In this document: one piece after another, positions 1 through 8,159 of the stretch
How positions within the stretch are numbered: the first letter of the stretch is position 1
How the letters are laid out: each line of letters begins with the position of its first letter
Assembly (NCBI GenBank): GCA_965234545.1
Contig: OZ248348.1
Location: 1,426,001-1,490,000, forward strand
Direction: 5' to 3'
DNA length: 64,000 bases
Source: Methylotenera sp965234545
GTDB lineage: Bacteria; Pseudomonadota; Gammaproteobacteria; Burkholderiales; Methylophilaceae
Notes under the pieces: generated by a model
The model's input: the letters and a program-made list of their open reading frames with translations, nothing else
What the model was told of the DNA's origin: nothing
Database searches by the model: none
Program-made: the position numbers and the translations under genes

Positions 1-528
1 TGGCCGTGAGTAAGGGTGAGCGCGGTAAACCGCGCCTTGAAAAGCCTCATTCACCAAGGATTGCGGCTTATCGTCTGTTCGCCAACGGCGCTCTTCCATC
101 ACCACCTTAATTTCTTTATCAAACTCTTCTTTTGTCAATTGCAAATTGGCCATGCGGTCGGCTTCCAATTCGAAAGCCAAGGCTAAATTGGATTTTTCCA
201 ATTGCTGGAAATAACAGGTGTAATCGCTGCTGGTAAAGGCGTTTTCTTTACCGCCAGCGGCGGCAATCAAGCGAGAAAATTGGCCGGCTTTGACTTTCTT
301 GGTGCCCTTAAACATCATGTGTTCCAAGACATGGGCCACGCCGGTTTTACCGTTAACTTCGTCTATGCTGCCGGCCTTGTACCAAACCTGCGACACCACC
401 ACCGGTGAACGGTGGTCTTCTTGGACGATGAGCTTTAAGCCATTGTCTAGCTTAAATTCTTGCACGCTGGCCGCCCAACTGCTGATGGGCAAGGCCAACA
501 ATAATATCCATGCACTTTTAATCCGCAC
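1..528 (-). CDS. M16 family zinc peptidase, N-terminal part
   Basis: This is the first 176 codons of an insulinase-type (M16) metallopeptidase; the gene runs off the left edge of the window. A GTG start at 528 is chosen because GGAG lies at 538-541 and because it gives a typical signal peptide (MRIKSAWILLLALP) ending near WAAS. The inverted zinc motif HVLEH, followed by MMFKGT, is the family hallmark; the downstream GGKENAF and TSSDYTCYF stretches also fit. The family acts on periplasmic peptides, often as one half of a gene pair. It is divergent from ftsY, a common arrangement in betaproteobacteria. The substrate cannot be told from sequence. Confidence 0.9.
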   Translation of the reverse strand, partial: MRIKSAWILLLALPISSWAASVQEFKLDNGLKLIVQEDHRSPVVVSQVWYKAGSIDEVNGKTGVAHVLEHMMFKGTKKVKAGQFSRLIAAAGGKENAFTSSDYTCYFQQLEKSNLALAFELEADRMANLQLTKEEFDKEIKVVMEERRWRTDDKPQSLVNEAFQGAVYRAHPYSRP

Positions 529-740
529 TGTGTGTTTCTCCTGTGTTGCTATAGCGCTTTATTTTAAATCGCCCGAATTATAACGTGGGCCTATCTTTAA
601 TTGCCGGTTCATTTTTTACTAGCGGTTTTCTGACCGCCGCTCACCTGCCTAAGTTCACGACAATATGGACCAATGATTTTTTTGGGCGAGGCGCAAGGGT
701 GAAGATGAAAGCCGCGCTAAAACAAGTTAAAATAGCGCCC

Positions 741-1760
741 ATGTTTGATTTTTTCAAAAAGAACAAATCCCCCGATCCTGCGCAGGCTGCACCCGACAAC
801 GCTGCGCCTGAGGCGAATGCCGCGGCTGAGGCTGAATTAACCACGCAGCCCAACGTATCATGGGCCGAGCGCCTTAAATCCAGTCTAGGCAAAACCCGCA
901 AACAATTGGGTAAGCAACTGGCCGGCTTATTTGGCGGCGGCAAAATTGACGACGACGTTTACGAGGAATTGGAAACCATACTGCTGACCTCGGACGTCGG
1001 GGTGAATGCCACCAAGAACTTACTGAACGACATCAAAAACCGCGTTAAAGCGCAAAACTTAGACGACACCGTGCAACTAAAAGCGGCGCTTAAAGCAGCC
1101 CTGTCGGATTTGCTCACGCCCTTGCAACAACCCTTAGTCACCACCGAACACCAACCCTTCGTTATCATGCTGGCCGGCGTCAACGGTGCTGGCAAAACCA
1201 CCAGCATAGGCAAATTGGCCCACGCCTTTCAGGCACAAGGCAAATCGGTGCTGATCGCTGCCGGTGACACTTTTAGAGCCGCCGCGCGCGAACAATTGCA
1301 AGTCTGGGGTGAACGCAACAACGTACACGTGGTAGCGCAATCTAGCGGGGATGCCGCAGCGGTAATGTTTGATGCCATCAATTCCGCCATCGCCAAAAAA
1401 ATTGACATCGTCTTGGCCGATACGGCCGGCCGCTTGCCCACGCAAATGCATTTAATGGACGAAATTGCCAAAGTAAAACGGGTTATGGCTAAAAGCTTGC
1501 CCGGTGCGCCACACGAAGTATTGCTAGTATTGGACGCCAACACCGGCCAAAACGCCGTGTCGCAAGTCAAAGCGTTTGACGATGCCTTGGGTGTCACCGG
1601 CTTGGTATTAAGCAAATTGGACGGCACCGCCAAAGGCGGCGTTATTGCAGCGATTGCCGAAGCGCGACCCATACCCATACGCTTTATTGGCATAGGCGAA
1701 GCGATAGACGATTTGCGTCCGTTTGTAGCCAGCGAATTCATCGATGCCATGCTCGATTAA
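741..1760 (+). CDS. ftsY: Signal recognition particle receptor FtsY
   Basis: FtsY is the membrane-associated SRP receptor GTPase that docks ribosome-SRP complexes for co-translational insertion of membrane proteins. The start at 741 (MFDFFKKNK) gives 339 residues and the usual FtsY beginning; the frame is open further upstream, but that extension does not look like the family. An acidic, alanine-rich A region covers about residues 10-45. The NG domain follows, with the P-loop GVNGAGKTT near residue 146, DTAGR near 227 and SKLDGTAKGG near 290. It heads an ftsY-ftsE-ftsX-rpoH run on one strand, the classic proteobacterial order. Confidence 0.97.
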   Translation: MFDFFKKNKSPDPAQAAPDNAAPEANAAAEAELTTQPNVSWAERLKSSLGKTRKQLGKQLAGLFGGGKIDDDVYEELETILLTSDVGVNATKNLLNDIKNRVKAQNLDDTVQLKAALKAALSDLLTPLQQPLVTTEHQPFVIMLAGVNGAGKTTSIGKLAHAFQAQGKSVLIAAGDTFRAAAREQLQVWGERNNVHVVAQSSGDAAAVMFDAINSAIAKKIDIVLADTAGRLPTQMHLMDEIAKVKRVMAKSLPGAPHEVLLVLDANTGQNAVSQVKAFDDALGVTGLVLSKLDGTAKGGVIAAIAEARPIPIRFIGIGEAIDDLRPFVASEFIDAMLD

Positions 1761-1786
1761 GCCGACTTTAGCGCTATAATTCTTTC

Positions 1787-2467
1787 ATGATTAAATTCGA
1801 CCACGTCACCAAACGTTACCCCGGCAGCAACGAAGCCTTAAGCCAAGTGAGCTTTGATATCGAAGCCGGCGAGTTGGTGTTTGTAACCGGTCACTCGGGC
1901 GCCGGCAAAAGTACCTTGCTCAAGCTGATAGCCGCCATCGAGCGCCCTACCAGCGGCACGGTATTAATCGCCAACCAAAACATCAGCCAACTGAAAGCCG
2001 CCGCCATTCCCTATATGCGCCGCCGCTTTGGCTTGATCTTTCAAGACCACAAATTACTCTATGATCGCAATTGCTTTGAGAACGTCATCTTGCCCTTGCA
2101 CATCAATGGCATCACTGGCTTGGACGCCGCCAAGCGCGTACGCGCCGCCTTGGATAAAGTTGGCTTATTGCACAAAGAAAAAGCCATGCCCATCACCCTA
2201 TCCGGCGGTGAGCAACAACGCTTGGCGATTGCACGCGCCGTGGTCAGTCGCCCATCGATTTTGATTGCCGACGAACCTACCGGCAATTTGGACTCCAGTT
2301 ACGCGGCCGACATCATGGGCATCTTCCAAGATTTCAATCAAGTGGGCGTCACGGTCATCGTTGCCACCCACGATGCACGCGGCATGTCGGCGACACAAAA
2401 TCGCGTGCTGCACTTAGACCACGGTCGATTGACCGTATCCAATTCAGCTGAAAGCGTGAACGCATAA
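1787..2467 (+). CDS. ftsE: Cell division ABC transporter ATPase FtsE
   Basis: FtsE is the cytoplasmic ATPase that pairs with FtsX at the septum to control peptidoglycan hydrolases during division. The 226-residue protein has Walker A GHSGAGKST at about residues 35-43, the signature LSGGEQQR near 138, Walker B ILIADEPTGNLD and the switch histidine in ATHD. Length and motifs are normal for the family. It begins 26 bases after ftsY, and its stop codon overlaps the ftsX start, so the two proteins are probably translationally coupled. Confidence 0.97.
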   Translation: MIKFDHVTKRYPGSNEALSQVSFDIEAGELVFVTGHSGAGKSTLLKLIAAIERPTSGTVLIANQNISQLKAAAIPYMRRRFGLIFQDHKLLYDRNCFENVILPLHINGITGLDAAKRVRAALDKVGLLHKEKAMPITLSGGEQQRLAIARAVVSRPSILIADEPTGNLDSSYAADIMGIFQDFNQVGVTVIVATHDARGMSATQNRVLHLDHGRLTVSNSAESVNA

Positions 2468-3381
2468 TGAACTGGCTCAATCAACACCTGCAAGCGATTA
2501 AATTAGTGCTGTCGCGCATGGACAGCAACAAGCTATCGACCTTTATGATTAGCCTAGTGATTGCCGTGGCCATGGCCATCCCCGGTGTGTTTTACTTAGG
2601 CGTGGAGCACTTATCCAAACTAAGCAACCACATGCAAAATGAAACCGAGATCAGTCTGTTTGTGAAACTAGACGAACCGGCCAGCACCTTAACGGCAATC
2701 GACGCCGCCTTAAAAAGCAACCCTGCCATCCAGACTTATACCCTGGTCACCAAGGCGGATGCCTGGGAAGACTTAAAAGCCAAAGCTGCATCAAGCAAAA
2801 TCAACAGCGAAGTGCAAAACCTAGAACAGAACCCGCTACCGGACGCCTTTTTTATTCAAGCCAAATCGGCTGATGCGGCGGCACTCGCCACCCTAAGGGA
2901 TGAATTGCAAGCGCTGCCTGGTGTGGAGCAAGCTTTATTGAATGCCGAGTGGGCCAAACGCTTGTCCAGCATGTTGGCCTTGGGCACCAAAATCATCGCT
3001 TTCATTGCCGCCCTGTTGGCATTGGCCTTACTGGTCATCATAGGCAACACCGTGCGCATGCAAATCCTCACGCAAAAAGACGAAATCGTGGTCAGCAAAT
3101 TGATAGGGGCCACCACCAACTTTATCCGCACGCCGTTTCTTTATGCCGGCATGGTCTACGGCTTGTTCGGCGGCCTGCTATCCATGGCCATGCTAATGTT
3201 TATCGTGCAACTGTATAACCAATCGGTCGCACAACTGTCGCAGCTTTACAGCAACGACTTCAGCTTGGCTTGGTTTAACCCACCGCTTTACCTAGGCATC
3301 ATCTTGCTGTCCATCTTCATCGGCTGGCTAGGCTCTTTCCTGTCCGTCAGCCGCGCCATTGCCGCCATCAAAATAGACTAG
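2467..3381 (+). CDS. ftsX: Cell division protein FtsX
   Basis: FtsX is the integral membrane partner of FtsE; it passes the ATPase signal across the membrane to cell-wall amidase activators. The 304-residue protein has one membrane segment near residues 22-42, a periplasmic loop of about 130 residues, and three further segments at about 175-200, 225-250 and 272-295, the expected four-helix FtsX plan. It shares one base with the end of ftsE. Identification rests on this topology, the FtsX-like C-terminus (NTVRMQILTQKDEI) and the position between ftsE and rpoH. Confidence 0.96.
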   Translation: MNWLNQHLQAIKLVLSRMDSNKLSTFMISLVIAVAMAIPGVFYLGVEHLSKLSNHMQNETEISLFVKLDEPASTLTAIDAALKSNPAIQTYTLVTKADAWEDLKAKAASSKINSEVQNLEQNPLPDAFFIQAKSADAAALATLRDELQALPGVEQALLNAEWAKRLSSMLALGTKIIAFIAALLALALLVIIGNTVRMQILTQKDEIVVSKLIGATTNFIRTPFLYAGMVYGLFGGLLSMAMLMFIVQLYNQSVAQLSQLYSNDFSLAWFNPPLYLGIILLSIFIGWLGSFLSVSRAIAAIKID

Positions 3382-3415
3382 TTTCCCGCCACGCTTGCAG
3401 TGAACTATTTGGCCT

Positions 3416-3442
3416 CTAGCACTCTCTTATACGGAGTGCTAA
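3416..3442 (+). promoter_or_regulatory. CIRCE operator (HrcA binding site) upstream of rpoH
   Basis: The inverted repeat CTAGCACTC, nine bases, GAGTGCTAA matches the CIRCE consensus (TTAGCACTC-N9-GAGTGCTAA) at 17 of 18 arm positions with exactly the right spacer. It lies 29 bases before the rpoH start codon, and a possible -10 (TAAAAT, 3440-3445) overlaps its right edge. CIRCE is the binding site of the heat-shock repressor HrcA, so rpoH expression is inferred to be under HrcA control. The hrcA gene is not in the window. Confidence 0.9.
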
Positions 3443-3471
3443 AATAGCATTAATCGGAGGACTAATTTTAA

Positions 3472-4329
3472 ATGACCACTGCCTTATTACCCGTGTTAAC
3501 TGCCAGTGATAGCCTAGAGCACTACTCTAGAGCCATCAAGGCTTACCCTATTCTGTCCGCAGAAGAGGAATACGCGCTGGCCGTCAAATTTAGAAAAGAA
3601 AACGACTTAGAAGCGGCGCGTCAATTAATTGTCTCGCACCTACGCTTGGTCGCCAGCATTGCTCGTGGCTACAACGGTTACGGCTTGCCGCAAGCAGACT
3701 TAATTCAAGAAGGCAACATCGGCCTGATGAAGGCGGTAAAACGCTTTGACCCAGAACGCGGTGTGCGCTTGGTGTCCTTTGCCATGCATTGGATTAAAGC
3801 GGAGATACACGAATACATCGTGCGCAATTGGCGCTTGGTTAAAATTGCCACCACCAAAGCGCAACGCAAACTATTCTTTAACCTACGCAGCATGAAGCCT
3901 GGCCATAACAGCCTGCAAAGCAGCGAAGTCGAGCACATCGCCCAGACCTTGAACGTCAAAGCGGAAGAGGTGCGGGAGATGGAAGCCCGCCTTAACGGCC
4001 ACGAAATCGCTTTAGAATCCAGTGCGGATGACGACGAAGACGGTCATTACAGCCCCATCGCCTACTTACAAGACGAGCGCTTAGAGCCACTGGCGGCCAT
4101 GCAAGCCAAACAAACCGAAGCGTTTGAAAGCAATGGCTTGAGCCATGCCTTGCAACACTTGGACGAGCGTAGCCGTCGCGTGGTGGAAGCGCGCTGGTTG
4201 CAAGACGACGGCGGCAAAACCTTGCACGAATTGGCCGCCGAATTTGGTGTGTCCGCTGAACGCATACGCCAAATCGAGCAAAAAGCCATGCAAAAAATTA
4301 AAAGTACCATGCTGGCTTACCAAGCCTAA
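3472..4329 (+). CDS. rpoH: Heat-shock sigma factor RpoH (sigma-32)
   Basis: RpoH directs RNA polymerase to heat-shock promoters. The 285-residue protein has sigma-70 region 2 (LRLVASIARGYNGYGLPQ onward), the RpoH box QRKLFFNLR that separates RpoH from other sigma factors, and a C-terminal region 4 helix-turn-helix (LHELAAEFGVSAERIRQIE). A strong ribosome site GGAGG (3456-3460) sits 11 bases before the ATG. The CIRCE element just upstream implies repression by HrcA and release on heat shock. A rho-independent terminator follows directly, so it is the last gene of this group. Confidence 0.98.
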   Translation: MTTALLPVLTASDSLEHYSRAIKAYPILSAEEEYALAVKFRKENDLEAARQLIVSHLRLVASIARGYNGYGLPQADLIQEGNIGLMKAVKRFDPERGVRLVSFAMHWIKAEIHEYIVRNWRLVKIATTKAQRKLFFNLRSMKPGHNSLQSSEVEHIAQTLNVKAEEVREMEARLNGHEIALESSADDDEDGHYSPIAYLQDERLEPLAAMQAKQTEAFESNGLSHALQHLDERSRRVVEARWLQDDGGKTLHELAAEFGVSAERIRQIEQKAMQKIKSTMLAYQA

Positions 4330-4345
4330 ATCTGGCTAGGGTGAT

Positions 4346-4374
4346 AAAAAGGCTGCGTTTAGCAGCCTTTTTTT
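4346..4374 (+). terminator. Rho-independent terminator after rpoH
   Basis: The stem GGCTGC / GCAGCC with loop GTTTA is preceded by five A and followed by seven T. It begins 16 bases after the rpoH stop codon. Confidence 0.9.
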
Positions 4375-4390
4375 ATGCCGTAGCCCCACT

Positions 4391-4718
4391 GTCGGCCTAA
4401 AGGCCGACCTACACACAAGCTAAGCACAAGGTATTCGTAGGTCGGCCTTTAGGCCGACACCCCCATCGAAATTAGCCGTATTGTCGGGATGAGCCAGCTT
4501 ATGGCTTGTCCCGACTTAATGCAGCTACCTATATATTTCATGGGCAAGCCATGGGTGTTTTGGTAGGAGCGATCTTTAGATCGCGAACAGCGACTGGCAA
4601 TATGGCATTCGCGATCTAAAGATCGCTCCTACATACGACTTTTCAAGAAATTTATTTCTTAGAAAATCAGAGTACATAAAATCAACAAATACCACTGTCG
4701 GCCTAAAGGCCAACCTAC
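4391..4718. repeat. Cluster of REP-like extragenic palindromes
   Basis: The 490 bases between rpoH and the next gene carry no supportable ORF but six palindromic units of three families. Family A is a GTCGGCCTAAAGGCCGAC palindrome flanked by GTAGG/CCTAC, at 4391-4413, inverted at 4437-4458, and mutated at 4697-4718. Family B is GTAGGAGCGATC / GATCGCG, at 4563-4587 and inverted at 4608-4632. A third, longer hairpin with arms GTCGGGA and TCCCGAC lies at 4483-4515. The GTAGG head plus hairpin resembles REP elements mobilised by RAYT transposases in other proteobacteria. No transposase gene is present here. Confidence 0.85.
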
Positions 4719-4819
4719 CACCCACCTATCCCGACTACCAACCGCCCATAACAACGCCTAATGATGTCGCTGCCACGCCGTTCTGTTATCATCTTATTTT
4801 ACAAACAATTGACCCGCGC

Positions 4820-5185
4820 ATGAGCAAGCCTAGCCCTAGACCGACCGACATAAAACTGCACCAAGCCTCGCGCTTATTGGAAATAAAATTCGATGACCAC
4901 ACCGAGTGCATGTTGTCTTGCGAATTTTTACGCGTCCACTCGCCCTCCGCTGAAGTCAAAGGCCACGGTCCTGGCCAGGAAGTGCTGCAAACCGGTAAAG
5001 AGCAGGTCAACATCAGTCAGATCGAAGCAGTAGGCAATTACGCGGTGAAACTGGTGTTCAGCGACGGCCACGATACCGGTTTGTATTCATGGGATTACTT
5101 ATACGAGCTGGCGCGCAACTACGAAGCCTTGTGGTTGGAGTACTTAGGTAAACTAAGTGTGGCCGGCTTGAGTCGAAGCGAATAA
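4820..5185 (+). CDS. DUF971 domain protein
   Basis: A 121-residue protein made up almost wholly of the DUF971 domain (the N-terminal domain of gamma-butyrobetaine hydroxylase-like proteins). It shows the conserved LEIKFDDH, CEFLRVHSPSAEV and GLYSWDYLYEL segments. Its biochemical role is not established; in many betaproteobacteria it stands immediately before ubiE, as here with a gap of 11 bases, which suggests a link with ubiquinone synthesis or co-transcription only. It opens a run with ubiE, ubiJ and ubiB. Confidence 0.88.
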   Translation: MSKPSPRPTDIKLHQASRLLEIKFDDHTECMLSCEFLRVHSPSAEVKGHGPGQEVLQTGKEQVNISQIEAVGNYAVKLVFSDGHDTGLYSWDYLYELARNYEALWLEYLGKLSVAGLSRSE

Positions 5186-5196
5186 GCGAGGGGCAC

Positions 5197-5937
5197 ATGT
5201 CAAACGAACAATCCACCCATTTTGGTTTTAAAACCGTGGCCGAAGGCGAAAAAGCCAAGAAAGTTGGCGAGGTTTTCCATTCCGTTGCCAGCAAATACGA
5301 CTTGATGAACGACGTCATGTCGGCCGGTCTGCACCGCACCTGGAAACGCTTTGCCGTGGAAATCAGCGGCGTTAAAGCCGGCGACATGGTGTTAGACATT
5401 GCTGGCGGCAGCGGCGATTTATCCAAACTGTTTGCGCAAAAAGTCGGGCCAAACGGCCGCGTTATCTTAACCGACATCAACGCCTCCATGCTCAGCGTCG
5501 GCCGTGACCGCATGTTGGACGCCGGCCTAAACGTCCCGACCTTGCAATGCGATGCAGAAAAATTACCCTTCCCAGACGGCCATTTTGATTGCGTCATCGT
5601 GGCCTTCGGTTTGCGCAACATGACGCACAAAGACCAGGCCTTGGCAGAAATGCAACGCGTGCTCAAAGTCGGTGGTCGCCTCTTGGTATTGGAGTTCTCT
5701 AAAGTCTGGCAACCCTTGAGCAAACTCTACGATGCCTACTCCTTTAAGTTGCTGCCCATCATGGGTAAATTGTTTGCTAAAGATGCCGACAGCTACCAAT
5801 ACTTGGCTGAGTCCATACGCATGCACCCCGATCAAGAAACGCTGAAAAAGATGATGGAAGAAGCGGGGCTGGCTAAGGTGGATTATTACAACCTGGCGGC
5901 CGGGGTAGTGGCCTTGCACAAAGGCTACAAAATCTAA
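5197..5937 (+). CDS. ubiE: Ubiquinone/menaquinone C-methyltransferase UbiE
   Basis: UbiE transfers a methyl group from S-adenosylmethionine to the quinone ring (demethylmenaquinone or 2-octaprenyl-6-methoxybenzoquinol). The 246-residue protein carries the UbiE/COQ5 signatures YDLMNDVMSAGLHRTWKR near the N-terminus, SAM-binding motif LDIAGGSGDLS near residue 66, and the RVLKVGGRLLVLEFSK segment. A GAGGGG ribosome site precedes the ATG. The protein is full length and lies in a ubiE-ubiJ-ubiB series. Confidence 0.98.
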   Translation: MSNEQSTHFGFKTVAEGEKAKKVGEVFHSVASKYDLMNDVMSAGLHRTWKRFAVEISGVKAGDMVLDIAGGSGDLSKLFAQKVGPNGRVILTDINASMLSVGRDRMLDAGLNVPTLQCDAEKLPFPDGHFDCVIVAFGLRNMTHKDQALAEMQRVLKVGGRLLVLEFSKVWQPLSKLYDAYSFKLLPIMGKLFAKDADSYQYLAESIRMHPDQETLKKMMEEAGLAKVDYYNLAAGVVALHKGYKI

Positions 5938-5950
5938 TGGTGCCCATCCT

Positions 5951-6559
5951 ATGTTAACCGGCTTGTCTACCCGCATACTGCAACACCTGATTGCCCAAAA
6001 CAGCTGGGCTTGCCCGCTGCTGCAGCCGCATGCCGGCAAGTGCGTTGCATTTAAATTGGGCTTTTTTAGCCGCAGCCTGATGATATTAGAAGACGGCTCA
6101 TTGGCCATGGCTGGCGAAAGCCATGTGGCCGATGCCAGCGTCAGCCTCACTCCCAGCCTGGCCTTACGCTTATTATCTGGCGACCAAGCAGCCAAACGAC
6201 TAGTGGTCATCAATGGCGACACGCACCTAGCAGGGGAATTAGCAAAGGTACTCTCTGCCATACGCTGGGACTTCGAGGACGACGCCAGCAAATTGGTCGG
6301 CGACGTGGCCGCGCATAAGATAGGTCAAACCTTACGCGGCATCGCCGCCACTGGCAAAGAAACCGGCAGCAATTTAGCCGCCATGCTCAGCGAATACTGG
6401 CAAGAAGAAATGCCCTTGATAGCCAAAAAACGCCAAGTCGATGCCTTCAATAGCGACGTCGATAGCTTGCGTGCCGACCTTGCTCGCTTTGAAAAAAAAT
6501 TCGCCAAACTGCAACAACAACTTAATGAGCATGCCGCTGCTAAAGGCAGCCAAGCCTAA
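5951..6559 (+). CDS. ubiJ: Ubiquinone biosynthesis accessory factor UbiJ
   Basis: UbiJ is an SCP2-like lipid-binding protein that supports the soluble Ubi complex; in E. coli its gene stands between ubiE and ubiB, exactly as here. The 202-residue protein has an SCP2-type N-terminal half (SLMILEDGSLAMAGE and SVSLTPSLALRLLSGD) and a C-terminal amphipathic, coiled-coil-like tail (FNSDVDSLRADLARFEKKF). It ends one base before ubiB. The domain call is good; the name rests on that plus gene order. Confidence 0.92.
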   Translation: MLTGLSTRILQHLIAQNSWACPLLQPHAGKCVAFKLGFFSRSLMILEDGSLAMAGESHVADASVSLTPSLALRLLSGDQAAKRLVVINGDTHLAGELAKVLSAIRWDFEDDASKLVGDVAAHKIGQTLRGIAATGKETGSNLAAMLSEYWQEEMPLIAKKRQVDAFNSDVDSLRADLARFEKKFAKLQQQLNEHAAAKGSQA

Positions 6560-6560
6560 T

Positions 6561-8126
6561 ATGCGTTTATTCCGCCTGATATACATCGTCTACATTGCCT
6601 TGCGCTTCGGCTTGGACGAATTCGCCTTAAGCAACAGCAAGCTCAAACCGCTGCAAACGCTTATTAATCTGCTGTTTTTCTGGCGCAACAAAAGCACGCC
6701 ACGTGCAGTCAGGTTACGTTTAGCCTTAGAAGCCTTGGGGCCCATTTTTGTAAAATTCGGCCAAATGCTGTCTACCCGTCGCGATCTCATCCCATTAGAC
6801 ATTGCCGACGAATTAGCCAAACTGCAAGACCAAGTGCCACCTTTTGCCTACGCGGACGTGGAGAAAATTGTCTTGGCGGCTTACCAATTACCGCTCAATC
6901 AAGTGTTCGCCAGCTTCGATGAAACCGCCGTGGCCAGCGCCTCGGTAGCACAAGTGCACTTTGCCGAATTACTCGATGGCACGCCGGTCGCGGTCAAAGT
7001 GTTGCGCCCTGGCATCGCCCAAGTTATCCACCACGACCTGGCCTTATTGGACACGGCCGCTTGGTTACTGCAAGCCCTGTCAGCAGAAGTCAAACGCTTA
7101 AAACCGCGTGAAGTGGTGGCGGAATTTGCCGAGCACACCGAGAGCGAGCTAGACCTCACCTTAGAAGCAGCCAATTGCACGCGCTTGGCCGGCAACTTCC
7201 CTGATAGAAAATTACTGGTGCCTGAAGTGCATTGGGATTGGTGCCGCCAACAGGTCATGGTCATGCAGCGCATGCACGGCACCCCGATTAGCAAAATCGA
7301 CTTGCTGCGTGCACAAGGCATAGACATCAGCCAACTCGCGCACGACGGCGTGGAGATTTTCTTTACCCAGGTATTCCGCGACGGCTTTTTCCACGCCGAC
7401 ATGCACCCAGGCAACATCTTGGTGGTCAACAGTGGCCCGGACAAAGGCAAGTACATCGCCTTGGATTTTGGCATCATGGGCACGCTGACCGATAAAGACA
7501 AATACTACCTAGCGCGCAATTTTTTAGCCTTCTTTAACCGCGATTACCGCGATGTCGCCGTGGCCCACATTGAATCGGGTTGGGTGCCCAAAGACACCAA
7601 TGTCGAAGCGCTGGAAACAGCAGTCAGGGCCATCTGCGAACCGATATTCAACAAGCCCTTAAAAGACATCTCCTTTGGCCGCACGCTATTAAGCCTGTTT
7701 CAAATGTCGCGCAAATTTGGCGTGGTGATCCAACCGCAATTGGTCATGTTGCAAAAAACCTTGCTCAATATTGAAGGCTTGGGCCGTGATTTAGACCCCG
7801 ACATCGATTTATGGCAAAGCGCTAAACCGTTCTTAAAACGCTGGATGAGTGAGCAAATTGGCTGGCGCAGCATCGCGAAAAAACTCCGCAAAGAATTGCC
7901 CTTTATCGCCAAAACGCTGCCTGAAATGCCGCGCTTGGTGCACGCTTTCTTAGCGCAACAAACCGAAGCCGAACAAGACGCACCCATGCGCGCGCAGCTA
8001 GGGCAATTGATTGCCGCGCAGCAGCAACAAGCGCGTTGGCAAAAACGTCTGTTCCTCGGTGTGGCGGTGTTGGCGAGCTTAGAAGTACTCATGCTCTTGA
8101 GCGCGTTTTGGCCCCTGGCTAACTAA
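6561..8126 (+). CDS. ubiB: Ubiquinone biosynthesis regulatory protein kinase-like UbiB
   Basis: UbiB is a membrane-anchored ABC1/COQ8 family ATPase needed for ubiquinone synthesis. The start at 6561 (MRLFRLIYI) directly follows ubiJ and gives 521 residues; the frame is open upstream, but only within ubiJ. The family's KxGQ motif is seen in FVKFGQMLSTR, the nucleotide-binding lysine in VAVKVLRPG, and the catalytic region in FFHADMHPGN and LDFGIMG. Two C-terminal membrane helices are predicted near residues 490-520. It closes the ubi run. Confidence 0.97.
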   Translation: MRLFRLIYIVYIALRFGLDEFALSNSKLKPLQTLINLLFFWRNKSTPRAVRLRLALEALGPIFVKFGQMLSTRRDLIPLDIADELAKLQDQVPPFAYADVEKIVLAAYQLPLNQVFASFDETAVASASVAQVHFAELLDGTPVAVKVLRPGIAQVIHHDLALLDTAAWLLQALSAEVKRLKPREVVAEFAEHTESELDLTLEAANCTRLAGNFPDRKLLVPEVHWDWCRQQVMVMQRMHGTPISKIDLLRAQGIDISQLAHDGVEIFFTQVFRDGFFHADMHPGNILVVNSGPDKGKYIALDFGIMGTLTDKDKYYLARNFLAFFNRDYRDVAVAHIESGWVPKDTNVEALETAVRAICEPIFNKPLKDISFGRTLLSLFQMSRKFGVVIQPQLVMLQKTLLNIEGLGRDLDPDIDLWQSAKPFLKRWMSEQIGWRSIAKKLRKELPFIAKTLPEMPRLVHAFLAQQTEAEQDAPMRAQLGQLIAAQQQQARWQKRLFLGVAVLASLEVLMLLSAFWPLAN

Positions 8127-8159
8127 GACACGGCTAACTAAGGCCGTGCTAATAAGAAA

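Noticed and set aside
585..740. Longer N-terminal reading of ftsY
   Set aside because: The extra 52 residues look unlike any FtsY, while 741 gives the family-typical MFDFFKK start.
3395..3445. Full sigma-70 promoter for rpoH from TTGCAG
   Set aside because: No -10 box lies at a proper distance from TTGCAG (3395-3400); only the isolated TAAAAT next to the CIRCE site looks usable.
4388..4720. CRISPR array
   Set aside because: Repeats are palindromes of different families with irregular spacing and inverted pairs; there are no equal spacers and no cas genes.
8126..8159. Terminator between ubiB and mutM (ACGGC / GCCGT hairpin)
   Set aside because: The stem is short and there is no T run, so it is not a convincing rho-independent terminator.
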